The notes beneath the pieces are model-generated. The model was not told the DNA's origin. It saw only the letters and a program-made list of their open reading frames with translations, and ran no database searches. Both the position numbers and the translations under genes were made by a program. Source: CAVTYH01 sp963738835 (GTDB taxonomy: Bacteria; Planctomycetota; Planctomycetia; Pirellulales; JADZDJ01). From it: a stretch of DNA of 64,000 bases. The stretch spans positions 1,488,001 through 1,552,000 of the forward strand of contig CAVTYH010000001.1 of assembly GCA_963738835.1 (NCBI GenBank), written 5' to 3'. Below are positions 39,455 to 48,554 of this stretch, piece after piece (positions within the stretch are counted from its first letter, which is position 1; each line of letters begins with the position of its first letter).

Positions 39455-41036
39455 CACGACGGTTCTTGTGGTCGGCGCCGGTCCGACGGGGTTGCTCTTG
39501 GCGGCGGAGCTTTGTCGACGTGGGGTCGAGTGCCGGGTGATCGATGCCCATCCGGCGCCGCTGCATTGGGACCGGGCAACGATTGTGCATCCACGCTCGC
39601 TGGAAGTTTTCGAGTCGCTGGGGATTGTCGAGCCGCTGCTGGCCGTGGGGGTGAAGCAGTACTTTGCCCGAATTCATTCGGCAGGGGGCGTGCTCGGGGA
39701 GATCGACCTCTCGATTTGCGGCAGCCGCTACGGGTTCAACGTTGGCATTTCGGAGGAGATGACCGAGTCGATTCTGACCGAGTACCTGCGGCAGCAAAGT
39801 GGTAACGTCATTCGCGCCTCGAAGCTCGTCGGGCTGGAAGAACACGCCGGCGGCCTCGTGGCGACGATTGAACATGACGGCGTGAAGGAGCAAGTCTTGG
39901 TTCAGTGGGTGGTCGGGTGCGACGGCGTTCACAGCACCACGCGGAAGCAGAGTGGCATCGAGCTGGCCGGGCAAGACATCGCCGAGCCGTGGGCAGTGTT
40001 CGATGCAACTTTATTGGGCTGGCCGGATTCTTACGAGGCGATCTACGGTTACTTGGACGAGCCGCTGGTGATTCTCACCTCGCTGCCCGGGCAGCGGTGG
40101 CGTGTGTATCTGCGGCCGAGCTCCGACGACTCGGATCTGGTGGCCGACGCTTTGGCGACACTCCGCCGCTACCTGCCCGCGATCAGTTTCGAAAATGTCG
40201 CCAACCCGACACGCTTCCACTGCCACACGAAGGTGGCAATGCGGTACCGGTCGGGTCGAATTTTGCTGGCCGGAGACGCGGCCCACGTTTGCTCTCCTTC
40301 GCAAGGTCACGGCATGAACAGCGGTCTGCAGGACGCGTTCAACCTGGCTTGGAAGCTAGCGCTGGTGTGCCACGGGCACTGCCCGCCCGCGCTGCTGGAC
40401 AGCTACGAAGCGGAACGACGCCTAGTGGCGGAGATGATTACCGCTTCGGGGGACGAATTCGAGCACGCCATCGATTTGACCGACCCCGCCCAGCGGCGCG
40501 CCCGCGATGATTCGCTGCGCGCGGTATTTGCCAACCCAAAAACGCGGCATCACGAGTCGATTGCCGAAGCGGAGCTGGATATCGACTACGGCGGCTCACC
40601 GATCGTCATGGGAGACAAGCACGAAGTGCCTGCGCCGGGCCAACGGCTGCCGGATACGATCGAAGTTTCTCTCGCTGGCGGCGAGGCCTGCCTGCTGCAC
40701 GAGTTGGCCCACCGCGCCGGCCACACGGCGCTGGTCATCGGCGGTTCGTCGGCGCACGGCGATGGGCTCGCGCGGCTCGACAGCGCCATCCGTGCAAACG
40801 GTAATACGTCAGTCGGTAGAGCGTGCGTTATCGAAAAGGCCATCGTGCTCTCGGCCCGGTCCGATTCTCAGAATTTGTATTCCCGGCTTGCGCCAGCCGC
40901 AGCCGACCAGTTGGGCATCGGCGAGATCACACTGCTGGTCATCCGGCCCGACGGCCACGTCGGCCTGCGCGCCGACCGCGACCACCTCGAAGCGCTGGCG
41001 GCCTACCAAGCGCCGCTGATGTCAAACCAAACTTAA
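39444..41036 (+). CDS. FAD-dependent aromatic-type monooxygenase
   Basis: A 530-residue flavoprotein of the PheA/TfdB (p-hydroxybenzoate hydroxylase-like) class, which uses NAD(P)H and O2 to hydroxylate aromatic substrates. The FAD-binding GxGxxG is VLVVGAGPTGLLLAAELCRR at the N-terminus, the middle DG motif is VVGCDGVHSTTRK, and the second FAD motif is LLAGDAAHVCSPSQGHGMNS with GLQDAFNLAWKL after it. A C-terminal thioredoxin-like domain ends at LRADRDHLEALAAYQ. The substrate is unknown. The gene lies between two related metallo-beta-lactamase-gene leaders, 14 bp before the intact one. Confidence 0.9.
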   Translation: MVADTTVLVVGAGPTGLLLAAELCRRGVECRVIDAHPAPLHWDRATIVHPRSLEVFESLGIVEPLLAVGVKQYFARIHSAGGVLGEIDLSICGSRYGFNVGISEEMTESILTEYLRQQSGNVIRASKLVGLEEHAGGLVATIEHDGVKEQVLVQWVVGCDGVHSTTRKQSGIELAGQDIAEPWAVFDATLLGWPDSYEAIYGYLDEPLVILTSLPGQRWRVYLRPSSDDSDLVADALATLRRYLPAISFENVANPTRFHCHTKVAMRYRSGRILLAGDAAHVCSPSQGHGMNSGLQDAFNLAWKLALVCHGHCPPALLDSYEAERRLVAEMITASGDEFEHAIDLTDPAQRRARDDSLRAVFANPKTRHHESIAEAELDIDYGGSPIVMGDKHEVPAPGQRLPDTIEVSLAGGEACLLHELAHRAGHTALVIGGSSAHGDGLARLDSAIRANGNTSVGRACVIEKAIVLSARSDSQNLYSRLAPAAADQLGIGEITLLVIRPDGHVGLRADRDHLEALAAYQAPLMSNQT

Positions 41037-41050
41037 CCCGTTGAGGTCGT

Positions 41051-42112
41051 ATGTCGATCAACTTGCTAAAGCAAATTCTGAGTTGTGTGCTCGTGGGTTT
41101 GGTGCTCACGATGGGGCTTTGCTCCACCGCCTGCGCTGGGCAGGCTGACGGGAAGCTCGACGTCTACTTCATCGATGTCGAAGGGGGCGCGGCGACGCTG
41201 CTGGTCACACCGGCGGGGGAAGCGGTGCTTGTAGACACCGGCAACAAAGGGGATCGCGATCCCCAGCGAATTTTCGAGGCGACCCAAGCGGTGGGAATTG
41301 AGCGGCTCAGTCATGTGATTGTCACGCACTACCACACCGACCATTTCGGCGGGCTGGCGCAACTGTCGACGCTGATGCCGATACAGCATCTGCACGACAA
41401 CGAAGACGAGAACCCCACGGCCGATCGACCCTCGAAAGAATATCTGCAAGCGAAGGTCGGCGATCGTTCACTCCTCAATCCCGGCGATGTCTTGCCGCTG
41501 AAGCAGCGCGAGGGTGCGCCGACGTTGACGATTAAGTGCCTAGCCGCTCACAAGCAGCGCATCGACGCACCGGCCGGTGCCAAGCCGAACCCTTTCGAGA
41601 AAGATTCCAAGCTCAAAGCGGATGATGCCACCGATAATGCGAACAGCATTGTGCTGCTGGTGAGCTTTGGCGATTTCAAGTTCTATGACGGCGGCGACTT
41701 GACCTGGAACATGGAACACGACCTGGCCGCCCCGGTCAACCGCATTGGGACGGTTGATGTTTACCAGGTCACCCACCACGGACTCTCGCTGAGCAACAAT
41801 CCGGTGCTGGTGAAAGCGATCGAACCGACGGTGGCCATCATGAACAACGGTACCACAAAAGGCTGTGATCCAGAGGTGTGTGCCACGCTGAAATCGACGC
41901 CAAGCATCAAAGCGATTTTTCAGTTGCACAAAAACCTGCGGCCCGACGGCGATGTGAACAATGTCGATGCAAAGTACATTGCGAACTTGGAAAAGGATTG
42001 CAAAGGCAATTTGATTCACATGGCCGTCAGTGCCGACGCCAAGCAGTACACGGTTTCAATTCCGGCGACTGGGTTCGAGCAAACTTACGAGACGAAGAAG
42101 CCGGGGCAGTGA
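41051..42112 (+). CDS. Secreted metallo-beta-lactamase-fold hydrolase (ComEC-C-like)
   Basis: A 353-residue exported hydrolase with signal peptide ILSCVLVGLVLTMGLCSTACAG. The fold starts at LDVYFIDVEGGAATLLVT, and the metal motif is THYHTDHFGG (His93, His95, Asp97, His98). Further ligands are in YDGGDLTW and VTHHGLSLSNN. This arrangement (FIDVEGG... and THHG) matches the hydrolase domain found at the C-terminus of ComEC and free-standing relatives. The substrate is unknown. It follows the monooxygenase by 14 bp, and a rhomboid protease gene follows by 56 bp, so all three may share a transcript. Confidence 0.88.
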   Translation: MSINLLKQILSCVLVGLVLTMGLCSTACAGQADGKLDVYFIDVEGGAATLLVTPAGEAVLVDTGNKGDRDPQRIFEATQAVGIERLSHVIVTHYHTDHFGGLAQLSTLMPIQHLHDNEDENPTADRPSKEYLQAKVGDRSLLNPGDVLPLKQREGAPTLTIKCLAAHKQRIDAPAGAKPNPFEKDSKLKADDATDNANSIVLLVSFGDFKFYDGGDLTWNMEHDLAAPVNRIGTVDVYQVTHHGLSLSNNPVLVKAIEPTVAIMNNGTTKGCDPEVCATLKSTPSIKAIFQLHKNLRPDGDVNNVDAKYIANLEKDCKGNLIHMAVSADAKQYTVSIPATGFEQTYETKKPGQ

Positions 42113-42168
42113 ACGGGTTCTGAAATCGTCATTGGAGCGCCGGCGGAACGTTGCGCTGGAGGAGCCAT

Positions 42169-42945
42169 ATGGTATTTCCCATCAGCGACGACAATTCCGA
42201 CCGGCGTGTTGCGCCAATCGTCAATTATGTGCTCATCGGCTTGAACGTGTTCGTGTTCGCTGTTTTCCAAGGCCTGGGCACCAATGAAAAGTTGGTTTAC
42301 AAGTTGGCGACGGTCCCCGCCGAGATCAAAACCGGTAAAGACGTCGTCACCGAAGACCATGTGGTGACCGATCCCGCCACGGGCGAGAAATTTCTGGTGC
42401 CGGGACTGCAGCCCACGCCCTGCTGGGTTTACCTGACTCTGCTAACTTCCATGTTCATGCACGGAGGCGTCGCGCACCTGTTGGGCAACATGTGGTTTTT
42501 GTGGATTTTCGGCGATAACGTCGAAGACCGCATGGGGCACTTGCGGTACCTGATTTTTTATCTGCTGACAGGAATTATCGCTTCACTAAGCCATGTGGCG
42601 ATGAATCTGAATGGCCCCGGCAGTCTGATTCCCAGCTTGGGCGCGTCGGGGGCGATTTCCGGGGTGATGGGCGGCTATCTCGCGCTGTGCCCTAGTCGTA
42701 TCGTGCGGGTTCTTTTGCTGCGCGTGATTGTCGAAGTGCCCGGATACATGGCCGTCGGCTTGTGGTTTCTGTTTCAGTTAATCAGCAGCATAGGACTGCT
42801 AGGCGGCGGCTCGGGCGGAGACGGAGTGGCCTACGCGGCGCACGTGGGGGGATTTGTGGCCGGCGTGTTTCTTGCCAGACCATTTCTCTACGGCCGCGCG
42901 CAACCACCACCATTTCGATCGGGTTCGCAATACGGCCCGCGGTGA
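42169..42945 (+). CDS. Rhomboid-family intramembrane serine protease
   Basis: A 258-residue membrane protease. GGAGGAG directly before ATG 42169 fixes the start. The family landmarks are HLLGNMWFLWIFGDNVEDRMG (residues 103-123), the catalytic Ser160 in SLGASGAISGVMGGY, and the catalytic His225 in AYAAHVGGFVAGV. The hydrophilic insert between the first and second helices (about residues 35-82) is typical of bacterial rhomboids with a larger L1 loop. Substrates are unknown. Confidence 0.92.
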   Translation: MVFPISDDNSDRRVAPIVNYVLIGLNVFVFAVFQGLGTNEKLVYKLATVPAEIKTGKDVVTEDHVVTDPATGEKFLVPGLQPTPCWVYLTLLTSMFMHGGVAHLLGNMWFLWIFGDNVEDRMGHLRYLIFYLLTGIIASLSHVAMNLNGPGSLIPSLGASGAISGVMGGYLALCPSRIVRVLLLRVIVEVPGYMAVGLWFLFQLISSIGLLGGGSGGDGVAYAAHVGGFVAGVFLARPFLYGRAQPPPFRSGSQYGPR

Positions 42946-42951
42946 CGACAC

Positions 42952-43013
42952 TACGCAGATTTGATTCTCACGGGGTTCGAGCAGACGCAGGAGGCGAAAA
43001 ACCAGGGCAGTAA
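42952..43013 (+). pseudogene. Remnant 3' end of a metallo-beta-lactamase-fold gene
   Basis: The stretch translates as YADLILTGFEQTQEAKNQG and aligns with the last residues of the intact protein at 41051 (YTVSIPATGFEQTYETKKPG). The DNA also matches, from GGGTTCGAGCA to GGGCAGT, with a one-base deletion before TAA at 43011-43013. No upstream coding portion of this copy is present. Together with the head at 39350-39454 it brackets the three-gene segment. Confidence 0.6.
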
Positions 43014-43038
43014 TTATCGCTTCTTGAGTCTCGGGTAG

Positions 43039-43836
43039 TTAGATCGTCGGAACTGTTCCGCCATCGATGACGTATTCGCAACCCGTGATCGACGAGGCAC
43101 GATCCGAAGCTAGAAACGCCACCAAATCCGCCACCTCCTCGGGGCGATTCGGACGACCCAGGGGAATTCCTCCCAGAGAACGCATCAAATCTTGCCGGGC
43201 CGTGGCCGCAGTGGTGCCGGCTTGCGCTGCCAACCGATCGACAAGCGCCACGGCGGCTTCGGTCTCGGTATATCCTGGTGCCACAGAAACCACGCGGATG
43301 CCTTTGGGACTGACTTCTTTGGAGAGCCCCTTGCTGTAGTTCGTCAAAGCGGCCTTCGCAGCGGCGTAGGCAAGGGTCGCTTCAAACAAGGGTAACGTTC
43401 GCTGGATCGAAGAGACATGAATGATGACGCCGGAACCTTGCTTGACCATCGAAGGGAGAAAACCTCGGTCCAGACGAACCGCCGAGAACAAGTTTAGATC
43501 GAATGTCCGCTGCCAGTCGTCATCGGAAAGCGCCGAATATCCACCACTGGGCGCAGACGAGCCGCCGACGGAGTTGACCAGAATATCAATTCCCCCCAGA
43601 CGCTCCTGTGTGCTTCGGATGACTTGATCGACGCCGTCGCGCGTGCTGACATCTGCGAGAATGCAACGGTCAGCCAGGCCTCCGACTGGGACATTTCTGG
43701 CCGTCGTAATCACGTTGGCTCCGCCACGAACCAAGCGGTTGACGATGGCTTCGCCAATCCCCTTCGATCCGCCTGTCACCAGGACACGTTTGCCGTGGAA
43801 TTCCGCCGCGTTATCCGTTCTCAGTTCAGTTGGCAT
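43039..43836 (-). CDS. SDR-family NAD(P)-dependent oxidoreductase
   Basis: Classical short-chain dehydrogenase of 265 residues. The cofactor motif TGGSKGIG is in KRVLVTGGSKGIGEAIVNRL, NSVGG is the NAG-equivalent, the catalytic Ser is in IIHVSSIQRT, and the catalytic YxxxK is YAAAKAAL. The C-terminus SSITGCEYVIDGGTVPTI has the usual VDGG-type ending. The substrate cannot be read from the sequence. It appears monocistronic on the minus strand. Confidence 0.92.
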   Translation of the reverse strand: MPTELRTDNAAEFHGKRVLVTGGSKGIGEAIVNRLVRGGANVITTARNVPVGGLADRCILADVSTRDGVDQVIRSTQERLGGIDILVNSVGGSSAPSGGYSALSDDDWQRTFDLNLFSAVRLDRGFLPSMVKQGSGVIIHVSSIQRTLPLFEATLAYAAAKAALTNYSKGLSKEVSPKGIRVVSVAPGYTETEAAVALVDRLAAQAGTTAATARQDLMRSLGGIPLGRPNRPEEVADLVAFLASDRASSITGCEYVIDGGTVPTI

Positions 43837-43951
43837 AAACTTCTCCGAATCGGTCCGCTCGAATTTACCGTGATGGGATCTCGAAACCGCTTGGACGCTT
43901 TACATCGCGGACACGCCGCGGCTTTGAAATTGCTTTGACACATCAGTAGCC

Positions 43952-45129
43952 TTATGGATCATGCCCATGCTCGGGCTGGCTCTTGTGGCTGTCGTAGTGT
44001 TGTCGTAGCAAATCTTCGCCGAAGTCGTTGGCCGAGTCGCGCCACACGGTATGGATGTGGTTGGCGTTGTTTTGCGTGTTGTCGAACTCGACCAGAAACG
44101 TCGGGCCGTGCAGGCGGTAATAATGCGGCTGGCCGGGCTCGACGCCGCCGGCCCAACCGAAGTGAATGTTCTTGAAACCGGCGGCCGAGATTTTCGAGAG
44201 GTCTTCGTCGGCCAATTCCGCCCGCAGACGGTAGGCGTAATTTTCCACCAGCGTCATCAACAGTTTTTGCTGCGCCGGCGTCATGTCGGCCGCGGCCAAA
44301 CCGACCGGCGGACCGGGATTCGCTTTGCGAGTGTTGGTGGTAATGATGTCTTTCGGCGCCGCCACATCGAAGATCGCCGTTTTCTTCTGCTCATCGGTCA
44401 ACGATTTCACCAACTCGCGCCCAAATCTTCTTCCACCGCCAGCACGCGCAGCCCCTTGCGCGGGCCTTCTAAAACTGTCGCCGGGTTCGTGCCGAAGAAG
44501 ACCGGACCGGCGACGGCGTGGCCATCGACAATGGTGAACGTCAGCGAGAGGTGATGCCCCTCGAATCGCCAGCCCCAGGTGTTGTGTTCGCCCGGCGTGC
44601 CAAAGACCGAGAACGCATAATTGTTGGGGTCGCGCAGCGGACCCTTGCCTTGCTCCATCTCTTTGAGAATCTGGTCGAGGCTCATGATCGATTCCGCCTG
44701 CCGATAACCCCGGCTCGACAGCCCGCTGGCCAGCAGCGCGTGAGCCAGCGCTTGCTGGGCCGGTGTCATGTCGTTCCACGTGATGCCTTTTCGCTCTCGG
44801 GGGATGTAATGCCAGTTGAAGCGTTCGTCGTTCTCAAAGGGAAACGCACACTTGGCTTGCAGCTCGGGCGTGAGGGCGGCCCAGAAATTGAGTGCCGCCT
44901 CGGCCATTTCCTTCGCCGCTTGCTGCACCGCGGCATCGCCCGCCGGCAGCGTCGCGGAGCCGGAGGCAATGGTGTTCTGCGGCGCGACGGGCGTTTGCTG
45001 TGCGATTGGTTTCTGCTGCGAGGCTGGTGCCGGCGCGCTTTGCACGTCTTGCGCCATCACCGAGCTGCATGGAACCAGCCAAAAACATGCCACTGCTCGA
45101 ATCACGATTGTTTTTTGAAACCTAGCCAT
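43952..45129 (-). CDS. DUF3500-domain secreted protein, with one frameshift
   Basis: The ATG at 45129 follows GGAGAA and opens a signal peptide (TIVIRAVACFWLVPCSSVMA). After a Gln/Pro/Ala-rich spacer comes the DUF3500 domain: FNWHYIPRERKGITWNDMTP, WGWRFEGHHLSLTFTIVDG, PVFFGTNPATV. The first frame ends at 44407 after VEEDLGASW. The sequence continues in another frame as FGRELVKSLTDEQKKTAIFD and then HFGWAGGVEPGQPHYYRLHG, ending at 43952. A single-base indel near 44420-44430 joins the two. About 392 residues when corrected. DUF3500 function is not established; a periplasmic or extracellular role follows from the signal peptide. Confidence 0.85.
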
Positions 45130-45587
45130 CAGAAGTTCTCCATCAATGTTACTGGCCCAGACTTCGGACCGGGATACCGTACAACAAGGTTTGGTCAGAT
45201 TGATTGTCGTCCATGGGATCGATCTTTGCGACGACGTTAGTTCAATGCCTATTATTGAGTTCTCCCTCCGCACGATTCTAGCTCTGTGCCATCATGGCAA
45301 TCGAAAAGTTGCCGCAATGGCTGCAAGACGAGCAGATAAACCATCAGAATGCCTATGCCAAGCGAACGATTTACGTTTTTACAATCCGTATAATTCGCCT
45401 TTGACAGAGAGGCGACCGCCTAGTATCTTCCCAACCCTTGGCCGTAGAGAAACCGGCGGCCAGACCCAGCCTGGTGGAATTGCATGGATGCGGTTCCACA
45501 CCCTCACCCCGGCCCTCTCCCAGAGGGCGAGGGAGAGAATTTGCCGGCGAATCCCGCCTGCCGGCTGACGATCCGCTTTTTGGGCAC
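45130..45587. other. Intergenic region between divergent DUF3500 and receiver-protein genes
   Basis: About 458 bases without a supported gene. It contains repeat copy 3 (45500-45538) and must hold both divergent promoters. No clear boxes are visible. Confidence 0.5.
45500..45538 (+). repeat. Dispersed CCCTCACCCC-type palindromic repeat, copy 3
   Basis: CCCTCACCCCGGCCCTCTCC then CAGAGGGCGAGGGAGAG, the best-formed copy, with CCCTCTCCC...GAGGGAGAG inverted symmetry. It lies about 50 bases before the receiver-protein start, in opposite orientation to copies 1 and 2. Confidence 0.78.
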
Positions 45588-45997
45588 GTGCATGGAGATG
45601 CGCCGTTGATCCCAGGATCATGTGTTTTAATTGTCGATCGTTCTGCCGAATCGCGCGAAGTGCTGCGGATGGCGCTGGTGCGCCACGGGGTGCGAGTTCT
45701 GGAAGCCAGCAGAGCGACCGACGGATTGGCCATGGCTCGGTTGCATCATCCTGATGTGGTCGTGCTCGATTTGGACTCGGCGGAAGCCAGCGACCGCATG
45801 GCCGACGAGTTTGCCGGCCTTGCGGAAGATGACGGCGCCACGCTGTTAGTGCTGGGAAATGAGCTGCGGCGCACGGCATTTCGCAAAGTGAGTTTGGCTT
45901 TCGGTGCGAGTTCATCGCCAAACCCTACCACTACAAGCCGCTAATTCTTAGAATCGAAGAGTCGCTTCGCCAGCGGCGCAGCCGGGCAGCTGCGTAA
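45588..45997 (+). CDS. Response-regulator receiver-domain protein, with one frameshift
   Basis: A single receiver domain of about 136 residues. SCVLIVDRSAESREVLRMAL holds the acidic pocket Asp, and HHPDVVVLDLDSAEASDRM supplies the phospho-acceptor Asp. The first frame degenerates after RKVSLAFGASS. A shifted frame reads CEFIAKPYHYKPLILRIEES, with the conserved Lys-Pro of the receiver fold, and ends at TAA 45997. One base is inserted or lost near 45895-45905. The start is uncertain: GTG 45588 or TTG 45606, no ATG. It lies 118 bp upstream of the histidine kinase and is the likely partner. Confidence 0.75.
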
Positions 45998-46012
45998 TAC
46001 GATGCGGTGCTG

Positions 46013-46077
46013 GGTGCCACTGGCTCTGCCAGTGCTTCACGTCCACGTAGTGTTACTTTGGAAGAGCCAGTGGCACC
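46013..46077. repeat. 15-bp inverted-repeat element upstream of the kinase gene
   Basis: GGTGCCACTGGCTCT (46013-46027) is the exact reverse complement of AGAGCCAGTGGCACC (46063-46077), and CACTGGC-TCT-GCCAGTG forms a nested hairpin. The element lies between the receiver gene and the kinase start. It looks like a small dispersed palindromic or MITE-like element. A regulatory role is not shown. Confidence 0.65.
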
Positions 46078-46115
46078 TGCACGCAAAGATCATCTTCAGG
46101 TGGAAAGTGCCTGCC

Positions 46116-47825
46116 GTGGCGTCACTCTTTGTCATTCAAGGGCGCGATCAGGGTGTCCGCTACGAGCTGGATGCTAACGGTAGTTCTCTGCACATTGGCC
46201 GCGAAGCTGGCAACCGCATTCAACTTCACGACACCGAAGTTTCGCGGCATCATGCCGAAGTTCGCCGCGTCGGCGATAAGTTCATCGTCGTCGATTTGAA
46301 CAGCTCCAACGGCACCTATGTCAACAACGAACGGGTCCAGCAAAAAGAGCTGGCCAGCGGCGATCAGGTGCAAGTGGGGCGGACCGTCATGCTGTTCACC
46401 GGCCCCGGCGACAGCGGGCCTCAAAACATTGCCGACAAAGTGCGAATTGTCAGCACGACCCATAGCGCCACCGAATCGCGCATCGTCCGCGCCATGCCGC
46501 AACAAGAAGGCAGCGTGCTCTTGGCGCCCGATGTCGATGCGGCCGAAAACCCTTGGCTGGCGCGCGCTCGCAGCAATTTGCAGATTATGTACCGCACGGC
46601 GCTGGCGGTGAGCCATACGTTGGATATCGATCAACTTCTGAGCCGCATCATGCAGCTGATTTTCGAGTGGGTCGAGTCCGATCGTGGTTGCATCATGCTG
46701 GTCGATCTAGATTCCAAACAACTGGTGCCCAAGGTGCGCCGCGATCGCCAACAGGCGGCAGCCGATGATCGCATCAACATCAGTCAGACGATTCTGGATT
46801 ATGTCATGCAGCACAAGGAAGGCGTGCTGACCAGCGACGCCCGGGAAGACCAGCGGTGGGACACCGCCGCCAGCATTTTGCAACAAGGAGTTCGCGAGGC
46901 GATTTGCGTGCCGATGCAAGGCCGCTACGAAGTGGTGGGCGTGATTTACATCGATACGATGACGCCGGCGCACCGTGTCATCGTTAATGCTCCGCGGCGC
47001 TTTCGTGAGGAGCACCTGAAATTGATGGTGGCCATTGCCCATCAGGCAGCACTGGCAGTGGAAGACACGATGTACTATTCCGCCATGGTGCAAGCCGAAC
47101 GGCTGGCAGCCATTGGGCAAACCATTGCCATGCTCTCGCACCATATCAAGAACATTTTGCAGGGCATCCGCGGCGGCAGTTATTTGATCGAAATGGGCCT
47201 GGCCGATCACGACGAAAACATTGTGCAAAAAGGCTGGAACATCGTCGACAAAAATCAGCACAAAATATCGTCGATGGTGATGGATATGCTCACTTTCAGC
47301 AAAGAACGCGAGCCCGATTTGGGGCCGGCCCAACTGAACGATGTCGTCGGAGATGTGGTGGAATTAATGCAGACTCGGGCCGATGAGATGAACGTGGCGC
47401 TCGTTTGGAAGCCGGACGATAATTTGCCGATCTTGCAACTCGACAGTGATGCCATCCATCGGGCTGTGTTAAATATCGTGACGAATGCCATCGATGCTTG
47501 CGAAGGTGGTTCGAACGGGCGGGTTGAGGTCTCGACACAATATCTCGATCAAGACGGTTTAGCGCAGATCGTGATTCAAGATAACGGCGTCGGAATTTCC
47601 GCCGAGCAACTGCCAAAGATATTTCAAGCGTTCGTTTCCGATAAAGGCGCCCGCGGCACCGGTTTGGGATTGCCGGTGAGCCAGAAAATTGTGAAAGAGC
47701 ACGGAGGCAGAATTCTGGTCGACAGTGAAGTTGGCCGCGGCAGCCGCTTCACCATTGAATTGCCGGCCGTATTGGGAAGCGCCGTCCGCGAAACGAATGT
47801 TGGCGGTACCCCAGCCGATGTGTAG
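46116..47825 (+). CDS. Sensor histidine kinase with FHA and GAF domains
   Basis: A 569-residue cytoplasmic-looking kinase with no membrane segment. The FHA domain comes first (SLHIGREAGNRIQLHDTEVS, RHHAEV, LNSSNGTYVNNERV), binding phosphothreonine. Next is a GAF domain (about residues 165-325: LDIDQLLSRIMQLIFEWVES to IAHQAALAVED). The kinase has an H-box AMLSHHIKNILQGIRGGS with His342, N-box LNIVTNAIDAC, G1 IQDNGVGIS and G2 GARGTGLGLPVSQKIV. I chose GTG 46116, where FHA similarity begins; the open frame upstream runs through the inverted repeat at 46013-46077. It likely phosphorylates the adjacent receiver protein. The FHA domain hints at cross-talk with Ser/Thr kinases. Confidence 0.92.
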   Translation: MASLFVIQGRDQGVRYELDANGSSLHIGREAGNRIQLHDTEVSRHHAEVRRVGDKFIVVDLNSSNGTYVNNERVQQKELASGDQVQVGRTVMLFTGPGDSGPQNIADKVRIVSTTHSATESRIVRAMPQQEGSVLLAPDVDAAENPWLARARSNLQIMYRTALAVSHTLDIDQLLSRIMQLIFEWVESDRGCIMLVDLDSKQLVPKVRRDRQQAAADDRINISQTILDYVMQHKEGVLTSDAREDQRWDTAASILQQGVREAICVPMQGRYEVVGVIYIDTMTPAHRVIVNAPRRFREEHLKLMVAIAHQAALAVEDTMYYSAMVQAERLAAIGQTIAMLSHHIKNILQGIRGGSYLIEMGLADHDENIVQKGWNIVDKNQHKISSMVMDMLTFSKEREPDLGPAQLNDVVGDVVELMQTRADEMNVALVWKPDDNLPILQLDSDAIHRAVLNIVTNAIDACEGGSNGRVEVSTQYLDQDGLAQIVIQDNGVGISAEQLPKIFQAFVSDKGARGTGLGLPVSQKIVKEHGGRILVDSEVGRGSRFTIELPAVLGSAVRETNVGGTPADV

Positions 47826-47877
47826 CGGCCGGGCTATGCCTGGCGCTTCAGCGCGGAGCAAGCTCGCGCCGCTACAC
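47820..47877. repeat. 10-bp inverted-repeat element at the 3' end of the kinase gene
   Basis: GTGTAGCGGC (47820-47829) pairs exactly with GCCGCTACAC (47868-47877); the inner part also has CGCTTCAGCGCGGAGCAAGC. The element overlaps the kinase stop codon TAG. It could end transcripts between the convergent kinase and hydrolase genes, or be a dispersed palindrome. Confidence 0.6.
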
Positions 47878-47900
47878 GTTCAAAATTGGCAGCGCGAATG

Positions 47901-48554
47901 TCACTGCCCCACAAACGGATTCGTACGCTTTTCTTGACCAATAGTTGTCGGGGGCCCATGGCCTGAAAGCACAATAGATTCATCGGGCAGCTTGAATAGT
48001 TTTTCGTGAATTCCCGCCGCCAGTTGTTCAAAGTCTCCGTCGGAAAAGTCTGTTCGGCCTACGCTGCCAGCGAACAGCACGTCGCCGCCGAATACCAATG
48101 GGGGCTGACCTTCACGCCAGATGAAGACCACATGGCCAGAAGAGTGCCCCGGGATTTCCCGTATCTCAAGCGACAGCCCCGCATAATCGATAATATCTGC
48201 TTCCTTCACCAGTCGATCGGCCGGGGGACTGACAATCGGCGTGCCGAACCGGGCCGAAAGATTCTTCATCGGATCGATCAATTTCTCCGCATCGTTGGCG
48301 CCGATGACAATCGGACATTCCGGCCAGCGATTCTTGAGTACCGCGTTGCCGCCGATATGATCGCTGTGGCCGTGGGTGATGAGCACAGCCGCGGGTATTA
48401 ATGTGTGCTCCTCAAGCGCAGTCACGATTTTCGCTGGCTCCAGGCCAGGATCGATCACCAGGCAGTCGGTTCGGCCCGGCAACCACGCAATGTACGTGTT
48501 TTGCCCGAACAGTCGGGAAACGATCGTCAAAATTTGCGGCTGTTTCCTGCTCAT
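47901..48554 (-). CDS. Glyoxalase-II-like metallo-beta-lactamase-fold hydrolase
   Basis: A 217-residue cytoplasmic hydrolase. It opens with VSRLFGQNTYIAWLPGRTDCLVIDPG, the usual start of the glyoxalase II / YcbL group. The metal motifs are THGHSDHIGG, PGHSSGHVVF, GGDVLFAGSVGRTDF with the bridging Asp, and the last His in LSGHGPPTTIGQEKRTNPF. Relatives hydrolyse thioesters such as S-lactoylglutathione. It lacks the C-terminal helical domain of true glyoxalase II, so the YcbL-type assignment is preferred. Convergent with the kinase gene. Confidence 0.9.
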   Translation of the reverse strand: MSRKQPQILTIVSRLFGQNTYIAWLPGRTDCLVIDPGLEPAKIVTALEEHTLIPAAVLITHGHSDHIGGNAVLKNRWPECPIVIGANDAEKLIDPMKNLSARFGTPIVSPPADRLVKEADIIDYAGLSLEIREIPGHSSGHVVFIWREGQPPLVFGGDVLFAGSVGRTDFSDGDFEQLAAGIHEKLFKLPDESIVLSGHGPPTTIGQEKRTNPFVGQ

